Of a stretch of 16,356 bases of DNA, positions 1-6,558 are shown piece after piece. The number at the start of each line of letters is the position of its first letter. The stretch's first letter is position 1. Location of the stretch: assembly GCA_035550315.1 (NCBI GenBank), contig DASZPL010000028.1, positions 1 to 16,356 on the forward strand, given 5' to 3'. Below the pieces are notes generated by a model. The model ran no database searches. It saw only the letters and a program-made list of their open reading frames with translations, and was not told where the DNA came from. The DNA comes from DASZPL01 sp035550315 (GTDB lineage: Bacteria > Actinomycetota > Actinomycetes > JAFAQI01). Made by a program: the position numbers and the translations under genes.

Positions 1-1
1 A

Positions 2-655
2 GCCACCGGGCTGGCGACCCGCTTCTACCAGGCGTCCTCGTCGGAGATGTTCGGCGCCACGCCGCCGCCGCAGGACGAGAACACCCCGTTCCATCCGCGC
101 TCGCCGTACGGCGCCGCCAAGGTCTACGCCTACTGGATCACCCGCAACTACCGCGAGGCCTACGGCATGTTCGCGGTCAACGGCATCCTGTTCAACCACG
201 AGTCACCGCGCCGCGGCGAGACCTTCGTCACCCACAAGATCACCCGCGCAGCCGCGGCGATCGCGGCCGGGCTGCAGGACGAGGTCTACCTCGGCAACCT
301 CGACGCGGTCCGCGACTGGGGTTACGCACCGGAGTACGTCGAGGCCATGTGGCGGATGCTGCAGTGCGACGAACCGACCGACTTCGTGGTCGCGACCGGC
401 CAGCCGTACACCGTGCGCGACTTCGTGCAGTTCGCCTTCGAGCACGCCGGCTTGGACTGGGAGAAGCACGTCCGGTTCGACGAGCGCTACCTGCGGCCCT
501 CCGAGGTCGACGCGCTGATCGGTGACGCCAGCAAGGCCGAGCAGCTGCTCGGCTGGAAGCCGCAGGTACTGACGCCCGAGCTCGCCCGGATCATGGTCGA
601 CGCCGACCGCGAGCTACTCGCCAAAACCCACGAGGCCACCCACGGCCACGACTGA
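2..655 (+). CDS. gmd: GDP-mannose 4,6-dehydratase, 3' part (5' end outside window)
   Basis: This enzyme converts GDP-D-mannose to GDP-4-dehydro-6-deoxy-D-mannose with NADP(H), the first step towards GDP-fucose, GDP-rhamnose and related 6-deoxyhexoses for glycans. It is a cytoplasmic extended short-chain dehydrogenase. The reading frame is open from base 2, so the N-terminal Rossmann half lies to the left of the window. Visible family marks are RFYQASSSEMFG, which carries the catalytic Ser and Glu; YGAAK, the Tyr-x3-Lys of the active site; FNHESPRRGETFVTHKI; and LGNLDAVRDWGYAPEYVEAMW. The C-terminal part shows the usual substrate-binding region and ends in a normal TGA. About 217 residues are visible, against some 320-370 for full-length family members. 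The internal ATG at 47 is not the start, because the conserved SSSEM motif begins upstream of it. An epimerase/reductase partner may lie to the left but cannot be seen. Confidence 0.93.
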   Translation, partial: ATGLATRFYQASSSEMFGATPPPQDENTPFHPRSPYGAAKVYAYWITRNYREAYGMFAVNGILFNHESPRRGETFVTHKITRAAAAIAAGLQDEVYLGNLDAVRDWGYAPEYVEAMWRMLQCDEPTDFVVATGQPYTVRDFVQFAFEHAGLDWEKHVRFDERYLRPSEVDALIGDASKAEQLLGWKPQVLTPELARIMVDADRELLAKTHEATHGHD

Positions 656-683
656 CCCGAACCGTCCATCCGCCCGACACGCT

Positions 684-758
684 CCGGCGATCATGGCGTT
701 AGTGACCGGTTTTGCCGGCGATCATGGCGTTAGTGCGTCACTAACGCCATGATCCCCG
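684..758. repeat. GATC-type repeat cluster: two direct copies and one inverted copy
   Basis: A 21-base unit (CCGGCGATCATGGCGTTAGT plus G) occurs identically at 684-704 and 715-735, a period of 31 bases. Its 16-base core then recurs inverted at 739-754 after only three bases. Bases 720-735 and 739-754 therefore form a perfect 16-bp stem with a CGT loop, and outer pairing extends it further with one mismatch. The cluster lies between the gmd stop and the CAP-protein gene, both on the + strand. It could act as a terminator for gmd, as a protein-binding site, or as a dispersed intergenic repeat. The remaining bases of the 656-834 gap hold nothing else I can recognise. Confidence 0.8.
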
Positions 759-834
759 CCAAGGCTGAGCCGCAAGCCGGTCGCCGATCGCCCCGCAGGT
801 GCGAAAAGTTGGCGGAGGGGGCAGGCTTGGGGCC

Positions 835-1731
835 ATGAGAGTCCACCGGGTCGCCTCCGCCGCCGCGCTGCTCGCCGCGGCACCGCTCGTCGCCTGGTCC
901 GTCGGGGTGCCAACCGCTGCCGGCTCGACGGCGCAACGCTGCCTCCACCTGCCGCTCGGTCCGCACTGTCACAGCACGACGATCGTGCGCGGGACCGTCG
1001 CGCGGCGCGCCAACACCCTGGTCGTGAAGGCGACGATCCGCCCGGCGGGGCACCGCACGTTGCAGCTGCAGATGCGCGACGCCGGCGATTGGCAGACGAT
1101 CGCGGTGGATCGCGCCGACGCCACCGGCCGCGCCACCGTGACCGCGGGCTTCCCGCCGGCGTACCGCCGGATCCCGCTGCGGGTGCAGGTGCTGCCGACG
1201 CTGCATCACATCTCCGCGGTTAGCGGCATCTTCCATTGGCACCCGCGGCCCACGCCGGGTGCGGCGTTTGACAACGCACCCGCCTACGACCGCCCGCTCC
1301 ACGCGGGCATCACGGAGCTGTCGGCGCTCTGGCGGACCCGATTGCTGCACCTGATCAACTCGGATCGCCGCGCCCATGGCCGCAACAACGTTCACTGGCA
1401 GACCTGCGAGGTCGACCACGCCAACCGGCTGGCGCAGCGGATGGCCCACGCCCACGCCAAGATCACCGGCGAGATCCCGAACTGCGCGACCACCGGCCAG
1501 GCGATCGGTACGGCGACCGGCAGCATCTACCCGGTCGTCAACGGCCACGACCCGATCACGCCGGCGTCGATCTACGGCGCGCTGCTTCGCAGCTCGACCA
1601 ACCAGCGATTGCTGCGCGGGCCGGCACCGGCCAACTCGATCGGGATCGGCGCCTGGTGGGCACCGGCACGCGGTGCCGCCAAGCCGATGCTCGCGGTGGT
1701 CGTCAACATCGGCGAGGTCACCGCCGGCTGA
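835..1731 (+). CDS. Secreted CAP (SCP-like) domain protein with N-terminal Ig-like region
   Basis: The predicted product has 298 residues and is exported. Residues 1-30 form a signal peptide with a short basic start, an Ala/Leu-rich core and an AAG exit site. Residues about 47-135 look like a beta-sandwich, Ig-like module (pattern LQLQMRDAGDWQTIAV...ATGRATVTAG...PLRVQVLP). Residues about 160-298 resemble a CAP domain: LLHLINSDRRAHG is the first helix, LAQRMAHAHA the second, GQAIG stands where GENIG is usual, and a final strand has IGIGAWW. The Glu of the canonical GENIG motif is replaced by Gln222, so metal binding may be altered. The ATG at 835 was chosen over an in-frame GTG at 799 because it puts the signal peptide at the N terminus; a GGAGGGG stretch lies 13 bases upstream. 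The stop is 7 bases from the stop of the convergent lipoprotein gene. The exact role of the protein is unknown. Confidence 0.78.
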   Translation: MRVHRVASAAALLAAAPLVAWSVGVPTAAGSTAQRCLHLPLGPHCHSTTIVRGTVARRANTLVVKATIRPAGHRTLQLQMRDAGDWQTIAVDRADATGRATVTAGFPPAYRRIPLRVQVLPTLHHISAVSGIFHWHPRPTPGAAFDNAPAYDRPLHAGITELSALWRTRLLHLINSDRRAHGRNNVHWQTCEVDHANRLAQRMAHAHAKITGEIPNCATTGQAIGTATGSIYPVVNGHDPITPASIYGALLRSSTNQRLLRGPAPANSIGIGAWWAPARGAAKPMLAVVVNIGEVTAG

Positions 1732-1738
1732 CGGCGGC

Positions 1739-2311
1739 TCAGAACCGCCAGGCGATCGAGCGATGACCGCCGGGCGCGTAGTACAGCGTGCCGTGGGTGT
1801 GACTCACGTCGAAGGTCAGCTTCTTGTTGCTCAACCGCTGACCGGGTGAGAGCTGGGTGGTGTCGAGTTGCGTGGGCGCCCCCGAGAACGGTGCTGCCCC
1901 GTCGTCGGTGGTGACCTTGCCCTGGCCCTGGATCTCGACGTAGAAGTCGAGCCGCTCGATCACGATCAGCGTGCGGCCGGTGTCACTGATGGTGAGCGGG
2001 AACGTCACGTAGTGACCGTGCTCGGGCCCATAGCCGTAACTGCTGGACAGCCGAGTGGTCGACAGGCTCGGCTTGCCGGCGGTAATCGACAGCGCGGCGC
2101 CGCCCGACGAGGCGGTGAGCGTCGCGCCCTTGCCGATAGCGAGCACGGGGTAGTTGCGGATCCGGGTCTTCGTCGGCCCCGGCTTGGTCACCTTGGTGGT
2201 GACGGTCGTGGTCGGGCCCGGCGTCACCTTGGTGTGCGTGCACGCCGTGGCGGTGAGCGCGATGGTTCCGGCGGCGACGGCAAGCCATCGAACCGCGCGG
2301 ACCCGATGCAT
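1739..2311 (-). CDS. Putative lipoprotein with DUF4352-like beta-sandwich domain
   Basis: The product has 190 residues. Residues 1-24 look like a lipoprotein signal: basic start, hydrophobic stretch, then ATAC with Cys24 as the acylated residue. A Thr/Pro-rich linker (about 25-47) leads to a domain from about 52 to 190. That domain has the pattern seen in DUF4352 / MPT63-like Ig-fold proteins: a GKGATLTA start, a YVTFPLTISDTG strand, IERLDFYVEI, and a late strand before IAWRF. The anchor is expected on the outer face of the membrane. Its ATG is 6 bases beyond the stop of the MscS-like gene, so the two are probably co-transcribed and may be translationally coupled; no clear Shine-Dalgarno sequence is seen. 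The DUF4352 assignment is by pattern only, and the ligand is unknown. Confidence 0.72.
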   Translation of the reverse strand: MHRVRAVRWLAVAAGTIALTATACTHTKVTPGPTTTVTTKVTKPGPTKTRIRNYPVLAIGKGATLTASSGGAALSITAGKPSLSTTRLSSSYGYGPEHGHYVTFPLTISDTGRTLIVIERLDFYVEIQGQGKVTTDDGAAPFSGAPTQLDTTQLSPGQRLSNKKLTFDVSHTHGTLYYAPGGHRSIAWRF

Positions 2312-2317
2312 AGATGA

Positions 2318-3052
2318 TCAGGTTACTGGCCGGTCGCTGACGGCGCTGCCCTCCATCGGCTGCACCGGCGTCGGACCCGTCGGGTACGCCGGCGGCACCG
2401 GCTGGCGCGGGCGCGGCCCGACCGCCGCCGCGAGCACCGCGCTGTTGGGCACCGACAGCGGGCCTTCCGGCGTCTGCAGCTCGACGTACACCATGCCCAT
2501 GCCGGTCACCACCCCGCTGAGCTGGCCACCCAGTGCGCCGGCGACCACGACAACCGTGTCGCCGATGCGAAACGGCCGGGTGAGCAACAACACGATGCCG
2601 GCGAAGATGTTGCCGAGCGACTGTTGCAGCGCGATACCGAGGATGACGCCGGTCAGTGCGCCGCCGAGCACCAGGTGGCCGATCGGGACGTCGAGCAGGC
2701 CGAATGCGACCAGCAACGCGGCTAGATAGCCGACCAGCGTGATCGCCCAGCGGATGACGGCGGAGTGGCCGACGCCGGCCCGCCGGCTGAGCAGCCGGTG
2801 GGTCTCGTTGGCCGTGCTGCGGATCGCAATCACCGCGAACACCAGGAAGGCCGCCGTGCCCGCCCAGGCGATCACCCGCTCGTGCAGCGTGGCGCCGTGA
2901 ATGTTGCCGGCCGCGCCGGTGACCACCAGCGCCGCGATCGCGACCGCACCTGCGGCGATCGCCAATCGCAAGTCGACCGGCGCCGCAGTGACGACCGCGC
3001 GGGAGCGGGCCGCCGCATCGGTCACGGTGTCGCGTCTAATCCACAGGCGCAC
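2318..3052 (-). CDS. Short MscS-family mechanosensitive channel
   Basis: This is a membrane protein of 244 residues from the GTG at 3052. Hydrophobic segments lie at about 28-49, 58-77 and 98-120. A pore-type helix at 124-158 carries the small-residue pattern LGGALTGVILGIALQQSLGNIFAGI that lines MscS pores. It is followed by the conserved TRPFRIGDTVVV start of the beta domain, then GVVTGMGMVYVELQTPEGPLSVPNS. After this the protein ends in a Pro-rich tail (213-244) and lacks the large cytoplasmic alpha/beta vestibule of E. coli MscS (286 residues). The family releases ions and solutes when membrane tension rises. A shorter start, GTG at 3025, is possible; neither start has a clear ribosome site. 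The gene lies 35 bases after the MarR gene and 6 bases before the lipoprotein gene, which suggests one transcript. Confidence 0.85.
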   Translation of the reverse strand: MRLWIRRDTVTDAAARSRAVVTAAPVDLRLAIAAGAVAIAALVVTGAAGNIHGATLHERVIAWAGTAAFLVFAVIAIRSTANETHRLLSRRAGVGHSAVIRWAITLVGYLAALLVAFGLLDVPIGHLVLGGALTGVILGIALQQSLGNIFAGIVLLLTRPFRIGDTVVVVAGALGGQLSGVVTGMGMVYVELQTPEGPLSVPNSAVLAAAVGPRPRQPVPPAYPTGPTPVQPMEGSAVSDRPVT

Positions 3053-3087
3053 CCGGGAGGCCTACCCAGCCCGAGCCGATGGTCACC

Positions 3088-3588
3088 TCAGCTGCCGGGA
3101 CGCAGCCATCGGTAGCCGGGATGTACGCCGGGGGTCAGTCCCTGCTCGTCGGCGATCCGCCGCAGCAGCGACTTCAACTGGCTGTGCTCGGCCGCGGTCA
3201 GCGATGCGGTGAGCGCCGCCTCCGCCTGCTCGGCCAGCCGGTACACCTTCTCCATCGTCCGCCGGCCGGCCGGCGTGAGGTGGAGCTGGTGCGCTCGGCG
3301 ATCGTTCGCGTCGGGCCGTCGTTCAACCAGTCCGCGCTCTTCGAGCTCATCGACCAGCGCCACCATCCGGCTGGGGGGCATCCCGAACTGCTCGGCGAGT
3401 GCCTGCTGCCGGCGACCCGGTTCCCGGCCGATCGCTCCCATCAGGCCCACGTGGGCGGGCCCGATTCCCAACGGCTCCAGCGCCCGGTGAAATTGCACGG
3501 CCGAATGCGCGCCCAGCTGGGAGAGTAAGAAGCCCAGCCCGAACAGCCGCTCGCCAGCGGCGATCCGAGCCGAACGCGGTTCTGTCAC
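3088..3588 (-). CDS. MarR-family transcriptional regulator
   Basis: This winged-helix DNA-binding protein of about 166 residues normally acts as a dimeric repressor. The family core is clear: a helix with SAVQFHRALEPLGIGPAHVGLM, the recognition-helix region ALAEQFGMPPSRMVALVDELEERGLVERR, and the wing signature DANDRRAHQLHLTPAG, followed by a C-terminal dimerisation helix. The frame stays open upstream to 3867, but that stretch lies inside the divergent transporter gene and codes for no recognisable domain. The GTG at 3588 is therefore preferred. It has no Shine-Dalgarno sequence, but a TATTAT -10-like hexamer lies 6 bases before it (3600-3595), compatible with a leaderless transcript. It is divergent from the MMPL exporter, which it probably controls together with its own promoter. 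The MscS-like channel and lipoprotein follow on the same strand. Confidence 0.88.
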   Translation of the reverse strand: MTEPRSARIAAGERLFGLGFLLSQLGAHSAVQFHRALEPLGIGPAHVGLMGAIGREPGRRQQALAEQFGMPPSRMVALVDELEERGLVERRPDANDRRAHQLHLTPAGRRTMEKVYRLAEQAEAALTASLTAAEHSQLKSLLRRIADEQGLTPGVHPGYRWLRPGS

Positions 3589-3639
3589 AACTCGATAATA
3601 CAGTTTGCTGAATCGTTCATGTTGTGAAACATTGTTCCC
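3589..3639. promoter_or_regulatory. Divergent MarR/MMPL promoter-operator region
   Basis: This 51-base gap is visibly richer in A/T than its surroundings. It holds a TATTAT -10-like hexamer for the leftward MarR gene (3600-3595). The inverted pair TCACAAC (3585-3591) and GTTGTGA (3621-3627) straddles it. Two small palindromes also lie here: TGAA-TCG-TTCA (3609-3619) and ATGTT-GTGA-AACAT (about 3620-3633). These are plausible operator half-sites for the MarR dimer. Neither flanking GTG start has a Shine-Dalgarno sequence, so both transcripts may be leaderless. The promoter calls are inference from pattern. Confidence 0.45.
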
Positions 3640-5823
3640 GTGACCGATCTGACCTACGACGAAACCGTAAGCACCCCGCCGCCCGTCACCCAGCGGCCGC
3701 GCGGCCTCGGCCGGTTGGCCGAGTTCGTGCTCCGTCATCGGCGGTGGGTCGTGATCGGCTGGCTCATCGTCCTGGTGGCCGGTGCCCCAGCCGCGAAAGT
3801 TGTGTCCGGCCGGTTGTCGGTCGACTTCTCGCTGCCCGGGCAGCCGGGCTACGAGACCGCGAAGCACCTCGACGCGATCTACGGACCCAACAGTGGTCTG
3901 GTCTCGCCGACGATCGCCGTCGTCACCGCGCCTGACGGCCAGCAGGCCGCCGACCAGGCGCAGCAGCTAACCGCGGCCGGACAGGCGATCACCGCCGCCA
4001 ACCCGTCGTACCGCGTCGTCGACTACGGCAACACCCACGACCCGAGGTTCATCGGCAAGGACGGCCGCACGACCATCGCGATGGTCTTCACACCGATGCC
4101 AACCTCCTTCAGCGCGCCCGACCCAGGGCCCAGGATCGAACGTGCCGTCAAGGCCGCCCTCCCCGGCTGGCAGGTCGGCGTCACCGGCCTGCAGCAACTC
4201 GCGAGCGGCGGCGACAGCAACGGGCCCGGCGTCCTGGCCGAGACATTGATCGGTGGCGCCGGTGCGCTGATCGTGCTGGCGTTCGTGTTCGCGTCGTTCC
4301 TCGCGCTGCTGCCGATGCTGATCGCCGCGGTCTCGATCCTCGCGACGTTCCTCATCGTGCTCGCCCTCACGACCGTCACCGAGGTGTCGTTCATCGTCGA
4401 GTTCCTGGTGGCGCTGGTCGGGCTGGGTGTCGCGATCGACTACAGCCTGCTGCTCGTCACCCGATGGCGGGAAGAACGCGAGCGCGGCCGCGACAACCAC
4501 GACGCGGTCGTCAAGGCGGTCGAGACCGCCGGCCACACCGTCGCCGTGTCCGGCCTGACGGTCGGCATCGGCCTGCTCGCCCTGATCGTGCTGCCGGTGC
4601 CCGGGTTGCGCAGCGTCGGCATCGGCGGCGTGCTGATCCCGCTGGTGTCGGTGGTGGTCGTGCTCACGTTGCTGCCCGCCGTGCTCGGCGGGGTCGGGCC
4701 GCGGTTCGACTGGCCCCGGGTCCGCCACGAGCGGGAGGCCAGCCGGGTCTGGACCCGCTGGGCCCGCGCCGTGGTGCGCTGGCGGTGGGCCGGTGCCACG
4801 CTCGCCGCGGCCATCCTCGCGATCCTGATCGTCCCCGTCTTCGGCTTGAAGGTCGGCGAGACCAGCGTCGACGCGCTGGCCAAGAACGGCGCCGCCCACG
4901 ACGCCTACGTCCGCATGACCACGCAGGGCATCAGCCCGGGCATGCTGACGCCGCTCGAGGTGCTGACGAATGCGGGCAGCTCCAACGCCGCGGTCACGGC
5001 GGCGAAGTCCGCGAGCGGCATCACGACCGCGGTGCTGCCGAGCGGTTCGCAGTGGTCGCGAGCCGGCACGGCAGACGTGGTTGCCGTCCCGAACGTGGTC
5101 ACCGTGAACAACGACACGCTGGCCCCGGTCCGGGCGCTACAAGCCAAGGTCACCGACATGCCGGGCGTCCGCGGGGTGACCGGCGAAGGACCGGTGCAGC
5201 AGGACTACAGCCACGCCGTCTTCGGCAACTTCCCGCTGATGTTCGCGCTGATCGCGATCGCGACGCTGCTGCTGCTGATGCGGGCGTTCCGCTCGGTGAC
5301 GCTGGCCATCAAGGCGGTCGTGCTCAACCTGGTGTCGATGGCCGCAACGTTCGGCTTCCTGACCTGGTTCTGGCAGAGCGGACACGGCTCGAACGCGATC
5401 TTCGGCGTACCCGCCACCGGCGCAATCACGTTCTGGATCCCGCTGATGGTGTTCGCCTTCCTGTTCGGCCTGTCGATGGACTACGAGGTGTTCATCCTCA
5501 GCCGGGTCCGCGAGGAGTACGACGGCCACGACAAGGGCGGCAACGCGACCGACGCCGCCGTGGTCGAAGGCCTCGGCCGCACCGGCCGGCTGGTGACCAG
5601 CGCCGCGCTGATCCTGTTCCTCGCGTTCGCGTCACTGGCGTCAGCGCCGGACACCGACGTGCGGGTGCTCGCGACCGGGTTGGGCGTGGGCATCCTGCTC
5701 GACGCCACGGTCGTGCGGGCGTTGCTGGTGCCTGCGCTCGTGTCGCTGCTGGGGCGGTGGAATTGGTGGTTGCCGCGCCCGATCGCGCGCGTCCTGCGCG
5801 TCGCTCCTAGCGAAGCGGCGTAG
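3640..5823 (+). CDS. MMPL-family (RND-type) membrane transporter
   Basis: This large inner-membrane protein has 727 residues and the two-halved RND plan. TM1 is at about 36-55, a large extracytoplasmic loop follows to about 200, and a bundle of five helices runs from about 203 to 350. A second half repeats this, with one TM near 385-402, a loop, and five helices from about 530 to 715. Both halves carry the family's conserved Asp-Tyr pair: GVAIDYSLLLVTRWREER (D267-Y268) and GLSMDYEVFILSRVREEY (D614-Y615). Such proteins use the proton gradient to export lipids, glycolipids or drugs; the substrate here cannot be told. The start is the GTG at 3640, because an in-frame stop lies at 3625; no Shine-Dalgarno sequence is present. 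The divergent MarR gene 51 bases away is the likely regulator. The length is typical of non-mycobacterial actinobacterial MMPL proteins. Confidence 0.93.
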   Translation: MTDLTYDETVSTPPPVTQRPRGLGRLAEFVLRHRRWVVIGWLIVLVAGAPAAKVVSGRLSVDFSLPGQPGYETAKHLDAIYGPNSGLVSPTIAVVTAPDGQQAADQAQQLTAAGQAITAANPSYRVVDYGNTHDPRFIGKDGRTTIAMVFTPMPTSFSAPDPGPRIERAVKAALPGWQVGVTGLQQLASGGDSNGPGVLAETLIGGAGALIVLAFVFASFLALLPMLIAAVSILATFLIVLALTTVTEVSFIVEFLVALVGLGVAIDYSLLLVTRWREERERGRDNHDAVVKAVETAGHTVAVSGLTVGIGLLALIVLPVPGLRSVGIGGVLIPLVSVVVVLTLLPAVLGGVGPRFDWPRVRHEREASRVWTRWARAVVRWRWAGATLAAAILAILIVPVFGLKVGETSVDALAKNGAAHDAYVRMTTQGISPGMLTPLEVLTNAGSSNAAVTAAKSASGITTAVLPSGSQWSRAGTADVVAVPNVVTVNNDTLAPVRALQAKVTDMPGVRGVTGEGPVQQDYSHAVFGNFPLMFALIAIATLLLLMRAFRSVTLAIKAVVLNLVSMAATFGFLTWFWQSGHGSNAIFGVPATGAITFWIPLMVFAFLFGLSMDYEVFILSRVREEYDGHDKGGNATDAAVVEGLGRTGRLVTSAALILFLAFASLASAPDTDVRVLATGLGVGILLDATVVRALLVPALVSLLGRWNWWLPRPIARVLRVAPSEAA

Positions 5824-5825
5824 GG

Positions 5826-5912
5826 GGCGGCGACGGAGGCACCGCTCGCAGCTGGCGATGAGAGTCCTTCGGACTTCATCACACGCTGCTCCGCGGTCCC
5901 TCCCTCGCCGCC
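5826..5912. terminator. Nested imperfect palindrome after the MMPL gene
   Basis: The outer arms 5826-5845 and 5893-5912 are inverted copies matching at 18 of 20 bases. Inside them, GATGA-g-AGTCC (5857-5867) pairs with GGACTTCATC (5871-5880) around a TTC loop, with one bulged base. The structure starts 3 bases after the MMPL stop and lies between convergent genes (MMPL + and VOC -), where a bidirectional terminator is expected. There is no T tract, which is usual in high-GC actinobacteria. The other bases of the 5824-5962 gap show nothing further. Confidence 0.6.
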
Positions 5913-5962
5913 TTGCGGCATCGGGCGTCGCGGCGCGCTGGTTGCGTCGATCGGCTTGGTGT

Positions 5963-6487
5963 TTATACCGGGGTGCTGATGCCTACTCCGCCTCGCGTCG
6001 TGGCGCCGTACCTCGCGATTTCGGCGGGCAGGTCGAGGGGGCGGAGTTGGGTGCGGGCGGCCAGGGCGTCGGCGGTTAGCTGGTCGGCGGGGATGATCCA
6101 GGCCACCTCGAACTCCAAGCCGTCGGGGTCCTTGGCGTAGAGGCTCTTCGTCGTGCCGTGGTCGGTGGCCCCGACGAGGGCGCCGGCCTGGGACAGGACT
6201 TTGGCCAGGCGGTCGAGTTCGTCGAGGGTGTCGACTTCCCAGGCCAGGTGGTAGAGGCCGACGGTGGAGCGGCCGGCCAACGACGGGCCGGCGTCGCGGC
6301 CGATCTCGAAGAGGCCGAGGTCGTGGTCGTTGGTCGAGCCGGGCGCGCGGAGGAACGCGGCGCCGGTGAAATTCGCCGGCGTCATCTCGTCGATCCGGCG
6401 GAAGCCGAGGACGTCCGTGTAGAACGCGACGCTGCGCTTCAGATCGCTGACATAGAGGACGGCGTGGTTGAGCCGGGTGATGCCCAT
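5963..6487 (-). CDS. VOC-family (glyoxalase / extradiol dioxygenase fold) protein
   Basis: The product has 174 residues, with one pair of beta-alpha-beta-beta-beta modules. The first module starts ITRLNHAVLYVSDLKRSVAFYTDVLGF and the second GLYHLAWEVDTLDELDRL; it ends in KDPDGLEFEVAWI. Likely metal ligands are His8, His80 and Glu127, with His55 or Glu61 also possible. This spacing is like small catechol-2,3-dioxygenase-type members of the superfamily, but glyoxalase or resistance roles cannot be excluded. It is a cytoplasmic protein. The ATG at 6487 is taken because the fold begins immediately after it; no Shine-Dalgarno sequence is visible. Only 17 bases separate the start from the large hairpin at 6505-6550, leaving little room for a private promoter. 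The tail after about residue 135 is Ala/Leu/Arg-rich and not recognised. Confidence 0.85.
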   Translation of the reverse strand: MGITRLNHAVLYVSDLKRSVAFYTDVLGFRRIDEMTPANFTGAAFLRAPGSTNDHDLGLFEIGRDAGPSLAGRSTVGLYHLAWEVDTLDELDRLAKVLSQAGALVGATDHGTTKSLYAKDPDGLEFEVAWIIPADQLTADALAARTQLRPLDLPAEIARYGATTRGGVGISTPV

Positions 6488-6504
6488 GCCGTCGAGCCTA
6501 GGAA

Positions 6505-6550
6505 GTTGTCAGCGGTTGCGGGGGCGATAGCCCCCGCAACCGCTGACAAC
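6505..6550 (-). terminator. Perfect 21-bp hairpin after the beta-helix gene
   Basis: Bases 6505-6525 and 6530-6550 are exact inverted copies (21 of 21) around a GATA loop, with a run of G:C pairs next to the loop. Read leftward, the stem starts 8 bases after the stop of the beta-helix gene and ends 17 bases before the VOC ATG. It is most simply a strong intrinsic-type terminator lacking the T tract, or an RNA structure that separates the expression of the two genes. Confidence 0.72.
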
Positions 6551-6558
6551 CCGTGGGC

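Noticed and set aside
684..758. A CRISPR array, because of the direct repeats
   Set aside because: There are only two direct copies, a 10-base spacer and an inverted third copy, with no cas genes nearby.
799..834. An upstream GTG start for the CAP protein
   Set aside because: It would put 12 Gly/Arg-rich residues before a clear signal peptide; the ATG at 835 gives a standard export signal.
3076..3112. CCGATGG/CCATCGG inverted repeat as a terminator of the MarR gene
   Set aside because: The 7-bp arms are 23 bases apart and span the stop codon; pairing is too weak to claim.
3589..3867. An N-terminal extension of the MarR protein
   Set aside because: The frame stays open but overlaps the start of the divergent MMPL gene and shows no conserved sequence. 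The MarR fold begins after the GTG at 3588.
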